Source: Harmothoe impar (Eukaryota; Annelida; Polychaeta; Phyllodocida; Polynoidae). From it: a DNA stretch of 64,000 bases. Numbering within the stretch: the stretch's first letter is position 1; each line of letters opens with the position of its first letter. The stretch lies in contig OX381704.1 in NCBI GenBank assembly GCA_947462335.1, positions 26,311,955 through 26,375,954 of the forward strand. Reading direction: 5' to 3'. Position numbers and translations under genes: made by a program. Under the pieces are notes generated by a model. The model made no database searches, had not been told where the DNA came from, and was given only the letters and a program-made list of their open reading frames with translations. Shown here piece after piece: positions 58,251-64,000 of the stretch.

Positions 58251-59790
58251 AGAAAGTGTATGTACATTCCCTCAGAGAAATTCCATGCCAAATATATGTA
58301 CCAGTGAATATATCACCTATGATAGTAAACCATATCATTATGTAATCTGTAGACCAGAGACCTGTTATCAGAATGGGCTTGTTTATCCCATTTAACCCTA
58401 ATACCACTATGCGAGGGCATGTGCAGTAAAATGCTACCCAAGCTTGATTTAATTCAATATCTGGTAACATGAGTAGGAAAGAGCCGTGTGGCTCCGTATA
58501 TATAGTAAATAATAAAATATATAAACCCATGTGACACAAGGCAAAATTAGTAGTTAGTGTAGAGATTAGTAACGAGTGATGAGATTCCCTTCAGGTGTAA
58601 ACCCTCCAGGACCACATCCCTACCGTATATTTGACCATTGCTGGAGCGTTCTTATGTGTAGAGTACACATGGAATTGGTCTTCATTAGTATATTAGTAGT
58701 TTCACCGCCGGTCTATAGGATATATATATATGCATATATATATACTTATATACACACGCATAATACATAATACACCCACAACACTCACGCACATACACAC
58801 ACACATGCATACTTATACATTCATGCACACGTAAATACACATCTACGTATGCAAACATCAGTTTGGATGCCCACACCCATATACCGTATACCGTATACCG
58901 TATATCAGCGCTGTAGTGTACTATAGTTGAGGGCTGGCTGAGAAAGGGTGTAGTGTCCATTACATTTAGTAAGATCAAAATTCTTTTAAGAAGTAAGTAC
59001 AAAAAGTCCTCAGTAAATACATACAATGTCCACGGTCCTAGCTAAGTGCAAGGGTCTATTTGTGTTGGTTTTAGTTCGAAGTATTACAAATATTACATTG
59101 GTATAGCATAACTGACATAAATAATTACATTTCACCTTAATATGTATGTAGTTAACAGTTTATAACAATTATTGTTTAAATAATAAACCAGCTGTTAGGC
59201 TCTTAATTACTCTACAGTTAGGAGGGAGGGTGGTGGGAGTGGGGTATCAAGGTCTTTCAACGCGCCCTGCACAGTATTGAAACCTGACACCAATAGGAGG
59301 TAAGCTAGGTGGGCAATGTTAAGTACTGAGTTTTACAAGCGCGCCCTGCACTGCTCATTTCCCTCAGTAACGGAGAAGGGTTTTTGGTATATGTTAGTAA
59401 TGGGGCAGGGTGTGTAGTTGGAGCCTAACAGTGTTTAAGACAGATAGCAATCCAGGATATATTATTATTAAATTTCTACGGGAGGGGGTGCATACTACCT
59501 AACTGCATGTGGTGATCATCATCATCATCATCATCATCATCGTCATCATCTTCACAGTCATCCTTATCATCATCACCATCATAAGCGTAATCCAAAGGCC
59601 AGGGATCCAACCTTACTTAATTCCGAATTTTGCACTCGTAAGGTTTCTCTCCAGTGTGGTATGGCTGGGGCTCAGCCCGTCTCCGGGTGTAGAATTGCTG
59701 GCGCTCGGCGGCGGATCACGGTCCACAGCATCCAATCGAGTCTGGAATTTTCTTCAGGTAGCACTCCAGAGGCTTTTCTCCTGTGTGGGT
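58251..59790 (-). other. Spacer between LINE ORF2 and ORF3, simple repeats
   Basis: About 1.5 kb without a credible frame. It holds TA-rich repeats (58720-58760), CA-rich repeats (58780-58830), tandem ATACCGT (58880-58905) and an ATC tract (59515-59575). Such a long inter-ORF gap is unusual for a LINE and raises the question of how ORF3 is translated. An insertion of foreign sequence in the spacer is possible. Confidence 0.6.
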
Positions 59791-60462
59791 TTAGATTTCG
59801 CCTGCAGCATGGAGTATATCATAGTTCTTTTTTAAGCACTTGACGTACAGGAGCGCCCACTCTTCAATAGTATCTTCAGTGGGGTGTAGTCCATCAGGGT
59901 CGAACTTTTTGTATTTGTGTGTATACTTGCCCTTATTGCCACAGTGAATGGAGGTAGCAAGTCTAGGTCCGAAATACAATGTCTCCCTGTTCATTTCCAT
60001 CAGTGCCTGATTAATGAGAAGTACCCCTTGATTTATCACAGCCTGTTGGTTAGGATACCTTTCTACCTCCTCTTTATTGTACATTTGCATTTTCATGCCA
60101 ATTAACGGAGCAAAGGCAATACGCTGACCCATATCCTGTACCTTTTGCTTTAGAGCCATATATAGGTCGGTTAGATACTCCACCATACAGCCCACCTCTG
60201 GCCAGATCGGTGTTACTTTCCAATTAGGTTCAGTCTTATGTAATGCACTTAGATTGTTCACACCAATCATGGCTATGAGCAGGTGATATGAGTTGTACCT
60301 TATGTGTTCCTGCAGTTCGGCAGTGAGAGATTCAATCGTAGCACCGGGGATTGGCAGAGAATGAATGTCCATGTGGTTAATGCCTTCTGCCTGTAGGGCA
60401 TTGTCAATGGCTTCCTTTAGTCCCTTACCCCTACTGTCGGCTGCTATAAGCACTCTGAACAT
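59791..60462 (-). CDS. LINE ORF2: SGNH/GDSL-type esterase
   Basis: 223 residues. Block I is IAADSRG with the presumed nucleophile Ser10, block II contributes Gly40 (PIPGATI), block III is GVNN (67-70, in place of GxND) and block V is DGLHPT with Asp190 and His193. This is the order and spacing of SGNH hydrolases. Esterase domains are known as part of ORF1 proteins in CR1/L2-type LINEs; here the domain forms its own short frame between ORF1 and ORF3. No signal peptide or membrane segment is seen, so a cytoplasmic role is likely. Substrate unknown. Confidence 0.85.
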   Translation of the reverse strand: MFRVLIAADSRGKGLKEAIDNALQAEGINHMDIHSLPIPGATIESLTAELQEHIRYNSYHLLIAMIGVNNLSALHKTEPNWKVTPIWPEVGCMVEYLTDLYMALKQKVQDMGQRIAFAPLIGMKMQMYNKEEVERYPNQQAVINQGVLLINQALMEMNRETLYFGPRLATSIHCGNKGKYTHKYKKFDPDGLHPTEDTIEEWALLYVKCLKKNYDILHAAGEI

Positions 60463-60856
60463 AATTAATCCAGTCGCTATGAAGTAAAGGTGTACACAGT
60501 TAGTAGAATACTAATAATATGGTGTGTATACAGGCAGGAGCGAGGTTGTGTTCTGTGCCAGTTTGCTGTCGGCGCTTGAGTGGGCAGGGGGGGGGGGCGG
60601 TGAGAGGCTATTAGCGGTGGTTCAGTAGGTAGGGAGGTGGAGGGGGGGGGGGTGAGGTGAGGTTGCTCGTATATTATATGTGTATTATGTAACTATTAGC
60701 TAGGCGCACCCATGTACTGCCCGCTAGAGAGACGAGGTGTATATTAGTGTAGCATAGACTTGACTTAGTCAGTTGGGAATATTTCATGTTTGTAAATTAA
60801 ATTAAATTAAGGGGTCTTAAGATTTTGAGCTGGGGGGGGGGGGTGGGGGGGTAGGC
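60463..60856 (-). other. Spacer between LINE ORF1 and ORF2 with C-tracts on the sense strand
   Basis: G runs of about 11 to 13 on the + strand (60587-60597, 60642-60652 and 60832-60855) mean that the LINE RNA would carry long C-tracts here. They could bind poly-C-binding proteins or simply be unstable homopolymers. No open frame bridges ORF1 and ORF2. Confidence 0.6.
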
Positions 60857-62689
60857 CTAGGTCTCAGTTGCTTCCTGGGCCGCTTGTGCTTCCTTTGCTT
60901 CCTTTGCAACTCTGGCTTCACATCTTTGGAAGACTGCCCGTATCTCCTCCAGTGATTTGCCACATTTATTTTGTCCTTTAGGGGTCAGATTTTTTCGGCC
61001 ATCTTTCAAAATGAATCCGGACGCCCAGACCAAATCTCGAGTCCCCTCAAATAGGGGCTTCTTTTTGGTGGCCATCAATTTTGCTAGGAGGGGGGGGTTC
61101 TGCCTGAACTTAAGCAGTTGCAATTTTTTCAGGAGTTTAAACCTTCCAGCGTCAAACCACTCTTTGTTTCTTGGGAGTTTTTTGAGTAGTTTTTTGACCT
61201 CGTAGGGGTCATTTTCCCGTAGTGCCTGAGAGGCCAGTCCTGGGGCATCACATTCCAGTGCTGATTGATGCACATACCCCTGCTCTACAGAGGTATATCT
61301 ATATAGCCCCCACTTTATATTGCACGGGTACATATTTGAGAGGAAGCTGTGTTTCGATTGAAAGACAATCCCCTCCTCGTACTCCAGGGTCTTGGCTGAG
61401 GCTAAAGACAGCTCTTCAGGCAGTAGCTCCAAGTTGTACCAAACATAAACTGTTCCTTCTATTATTACAGACCGTCCCTTGAGCTCAACCTTTTTCCCAA
61501 GACTTCTGGCATGCTGTGCCACTATCCTTAGATCTCGAACCTTGTCTTGTTCTGCCTTTGTTAAGTCATCTCCAATGGATACTTTCCAGTTTGGCATGCG
61601 TCCTAGCTTCTTCACATTAGAATAAACTAGTCCTTTAGATCTTCCTTCCTTGAATTGTACCATAATAGGCCTAGTTTTCTTAGCATCATAGCGTCCAAGT
61701 CTGAAGACTCCAGAGCAATCAGCAGTTGTTAATCCTGTGCCTAGATCTGAAAACAGTTGGTCAATAACCTGGTGCGGGTTGGGGTGATCTTCTTCAGAAA
61801 GGCCACGGAAAATCATGTTGTTCTTCCTGCTAGCACTGTCCAGCCTCTCTCTGTGTGAGGTGATGTCATCAATAATTGCCCCTTGAACTGCAACCTTGAT
61901 TTCCAGTGCTTCTATATGTTGTTCAAGCTCAGAGATTCTTTGGCGTTGTGTACTCACAGTGGCGGTCAGCTTATGTATTTGTTTATTATTGGAAGCTATC
62001 TGGGTGGCATTTTGAGAAATAGTGTTGTTTAACAACAAGAACTTGCGCATGAACCTTTTCTCCATCTCTTCCAGTGTTGTAACTGGGTTTTGAGGATCCA
62101 TGGCCTCCTCATCATCATCATCATCATCATGATCCTTATCATCGTCATCATCATCGTCATCCTGATTATTAACTCCTTCTTCTTCCTCTCCATCACCAGA
62201 ACCAGCGTCCTCCAAGGATAGGTCTCCCTCACTGATCCGTTCTTTGCTGTCATCATTTGAACGAATAGTAGCACTTAGGAGGTTTCTCTCCTGTGTGGAT
62301 GGTGGCAAGTCTAGCCCCGGCTTCTCCTCTCCTTGTTGTGGTTGCTCGGTTTGTTTTGAAGGTGGAATTTCCATTAGATCTTTAACCAGTAGACTTAATT
62401 CCTCCTGCTCATCGAGATTAGACTTAATTAAGCCTTCATTAAATAATGTAATGTCTGAATCAGATGACATGGTAGAGAGGGTGAGTACATCCTTTTTACC
62501 TTTAGGGGTGGACGCGGCGTTAGGGGTATCCATGCGGCCCTTGTTGGCGGCTTTGCCTGCCTTAGTATCCCGGGGTGGTTTAGGCTTCTCCACTGTGGGC
62601 ATACCACCGGTGGCTCCCTTATTTTCGCCCTTCTTGCCTGCGTTCCTACGAGAGGATCTTTTAGGTTCCTTTGTATCAGCAGTGGACAT
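60857..62689 (-). CDS. LINE ORF1: coiled coil, RRM-like region and C-terminal NADAR domain
   Basis: 610 residues. The N-terminal third is basic then acidic and disordered, with an Asp-rich run (177-193) coded by a GAT-type microsatellite. Residues about 205-283 form a heptad-like coiled coil. RKNNMIFRGLSE (288-299) opens an RRM-like region followed by a C-terminal-domain-like part to about 425, the layout of L1-type ORF1 RNA chaperones. Residues about 437-590 match NADAR/YbiA (DUF1768): FLSNMYPC, YTSVEQGY, KFRQNPPLLAKL, FEGTRDLVWASG and a closing GKSLEEIR. NADAR proteins act on ADP-ribosylated or ribose-linked substrates. The key SVE, KF and EGT-D-W motifs look intact. The start is the first ATG of the frame. 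Confidence 0.88.
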   Translation of the reverse strand: MSTADTKEPKRSSRRNAGKKGENKGATGGMPTVEKPKPPRDTKAGKAANKGRMDTPNAASTPKGKKDVLTLSTMSSDSDITLFNEGLIKSNLDEQEELSLLVKDLMEIPPSKQTEQPQQGEEKPGLDLPPSTQERNLLSATIRSNDDSKERISEGDLSLEDAGSGDGEEEEGVNNQDDDDDDDDKDHDDDDDDEEAMDPQNPVTTLEEMEKRFMRKFLLLNNTISQNATQIASNNKQIHKLTATVSTQRQRISELEQHIEALEIKVAVQGAIIDDITSHRERLDSASRKNNMIFRGLSEEDHPNPHQVIDQLFSDLGTGLTTADCSGVFRLGRYDAKKTRPIMVQFKEGRSKGLVYSNVKKLGRMPNWKVSIGDDLTKAEQDKVRDLRIVAQHARSLGKKVELKGRSVIIEGTVYVWYNLELLPEELSLASAKTLEYEEGIVFQSKHSFLSNMYPCNIKWGLYRYTSVEQGYVHQSALECDAPGLASQALRENDPYEVKKLLKKLPRNKEWFDAGRFKLLKKLQLLKFRQNPPLLAKLMATKKKPLFEGTRDLVWASGFILKDGRKNLTPKGQNKCGKSLEEIRAVFQRCEARVAKEAKEAQAAQEATET

Positions 62690-62700
62690 GGTGAAGTCAT

Positions 62701-64000
62701 ATATATATATGCCTCACGGTGTCTCTGTATAGTAATAGCACGGATAATCCAAAAATTAAGATGTAACTCCTAATAATTTGCCTTCAAGAGTAGATTAGCA
62801 GCGGAGCCGAGGTGGCAGTTGACCGTCTACTCAGATGCCATGATAAATAATCAATACAGCAATTCATTCTAAATGCTATGGACAATGTGCATGCCCAAAA
62901 GAAAATACCCGATAGTCCATAACCATATGGTGATTCTTCTAAGAAGAATTTGTGATCAGAATTGAAAAGTTCTTAATTCGGATCAAAAATTGAACCTGGT
63001 GACAATTAAAATTCTCAACATGACATGTGTGTTCTGAATGCCTACCAACGTAAAACCAAAACCAATGCGGAAATAGAGTGTATTTATCTTTCAATGCCAA
63101 ACATGAGAAGATGGGTTAGAGAGATGTCAAAGGAGACATCAAACATAACCTTCACCAATACAAATAAAGAGACAGGTGACAGCCGAGTCAGAACCATAGG
63201 AAAAACATGTTGTTGTGGGCAGAGTTGTTGACATTTTGGGTCTAGGAGGCGCGAGACGGGCTCCCTAAGCCTCCAGGAGTCTGGGGACACCGGAGGAATG
63301 CCAAGCAGAGCGTCTCAGCAGACTGGTGTCTTTTTACCTGGGCTGCTGGAGCCACTAAGGCAGGTAATTAGAAATGCAGTAGGTGAGCCTGGCGGCAAGT
63401 CACATTTTATCTCAACCACCTGTGGGGAAAATTAGCAAGCCACGCTACACGCAAAGAAAGGGCTGAAAAACGCGAAATTGGGTTTACTGAGTCTGTCCCA
63501 CCCTGTAGGTCAGGACTGAGTGGCTACATGTACTCTGTGTTGAAGATTATAATCCTATTCGATCCACAGGAAACTATTGACCTTAAGACCCCCCGGTTAA
63601 TTTTTGACTTCCTATGAAATAGTTAACTGTTATAACTAACAGCAGTGTCCTATAATATTCCGTAATCAGGCTTCAACGTGTAACTCACTATGAAGGCATT
63701 AAGCATCTAGTCATCATAATTATAGAGGAATGGCACAGATGGACTTCGACCTTATCTCATTGAATCTTTCTTTTCTTTATGCATGCACATTCCCGAAAGA
63801 TATAACATGTGTAATCCTGGCGACTTCAGTGCCTATTTTGGACATTGTTGAGTGAATGCATATTATTACTTGGGACTCAATACTGTGTAAGAGGCTTGGC
63901 TTGATGCTTAAATACACTGGGGTAATACTGTCTGGTAGGTCTAGCTGACCTAGCAGGAACATACCTTATTAGAACGTCTTGTATCTCCCAATACCCCAGT
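62701..64000. other. 5' flank of the LINE and gene-free remainder
   Basis: The first 100-200 bases probably include the LINE 5' UTR. A GC-richer patch at 63235-63370 could be exonic but lacks a clear splice pair. A 68-codon + strand frame at 63025-63231 has no recognisable domain. Confidence 0.45.

Larger units (their letters stand above)
54980..62700 (-). mobile_element. Full-length CR1/L2-type LINE with three intact ORFs
   Basis: On the minus strand the order is ORF1 (62689-60857), ORF2 (60462-59791), ORF3 (58250-55392) and a 3' UTR of about 400 bp that ends in short tandem TTGAA units (near 54982-54998), the kind of microsatellite tail used by CR1/L2-type elements instead of poly-A. An AATAAA signal is at 55005-55010 on the minus strand. 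All three frames are uninterrupted, so the copy may be young. The 5' end lies beyond 62700 and its exact position and the target duplication could not be determined. Confidence 0.85.

Overview
The window looks like accessory, transposon-rich DNA from an animal, most likely a marine invertebrate such as a lancelet or mollusc. Introns with GT..AG borders, TATA and AATAAA signals, CpG-containing promoter-like patches, many small inverted-repeat DNA transposons and a non-LTR retrotransposon all point to a eukaryote. No bacterial operon or ribosome binding site is visible. The species cannot be fixed from the sequence alone.

Region by region. 1-8.2 kb: a diverged direct duplication about 6.85 kb apart (1-1695 and 6848-8170); a TTAA-flanked MITE sits only in the first copy. 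8.2-26.9 kb: host-type DNA with a few candidate exons on the + strand (best: 9032-9296), a 96-bp minisatellite (10.58-11.5 kb), a 118-140-bp tandem array (23.1-24.15 kb) and copies of a MITE family with CCCTTTAAGGG-type ends. 26.95-32.24 kb: a large repeat-only element with inverted terminal arrays of a 66-bp unit. It holds a TTAA-flanked hairpin MITE, two copies of a hairpin element whose stems covary, and several tandem motif families.

33,854-47,282: the most striking object, a 13.4-kb near-perfect palindrome. Two arms of about 6.5 kb surround a 373-bp unique centre, and the whole is bounded by a 6-bp direct repeat (ATTATT). Each arm carries the same two-exon gene. Its protein appears to hold two consecutive PC4-like single-stranded-DNA-binding folds and a Cys/His-rich tail. 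The termini and 6-bp duplication recall Polinton/Maverick-type elements, but no polymerase, integrase or capsid gene is present.

47.3-54.9 kb: host-type DNA with MITEs, minisatellites and two promoter-like patches (48.6 and 53.2 kb). 54.98 to about 62.7 kb, minus strand: an apparently intact non-LTR retrotransposon of the CR1/L2 type with three open frames in order: ORF1 (coiled coil, L1-like RRM region and a C-terminal NADAR/YbiA-like domain), ORF2 (stand-alone SGNH esterase) and ORF3 (AP-endonuclease plus reverse transcriptase). ORF1 and ORF2 presumably act as RNA-bound helper proteins, and ORF3 performs target-primed reverse transcription.

The two best candidates for something undescribed are the palindromic element with its mirrored PC4-like gene and the NADAR-fused ORF1 of the retrotransposon.
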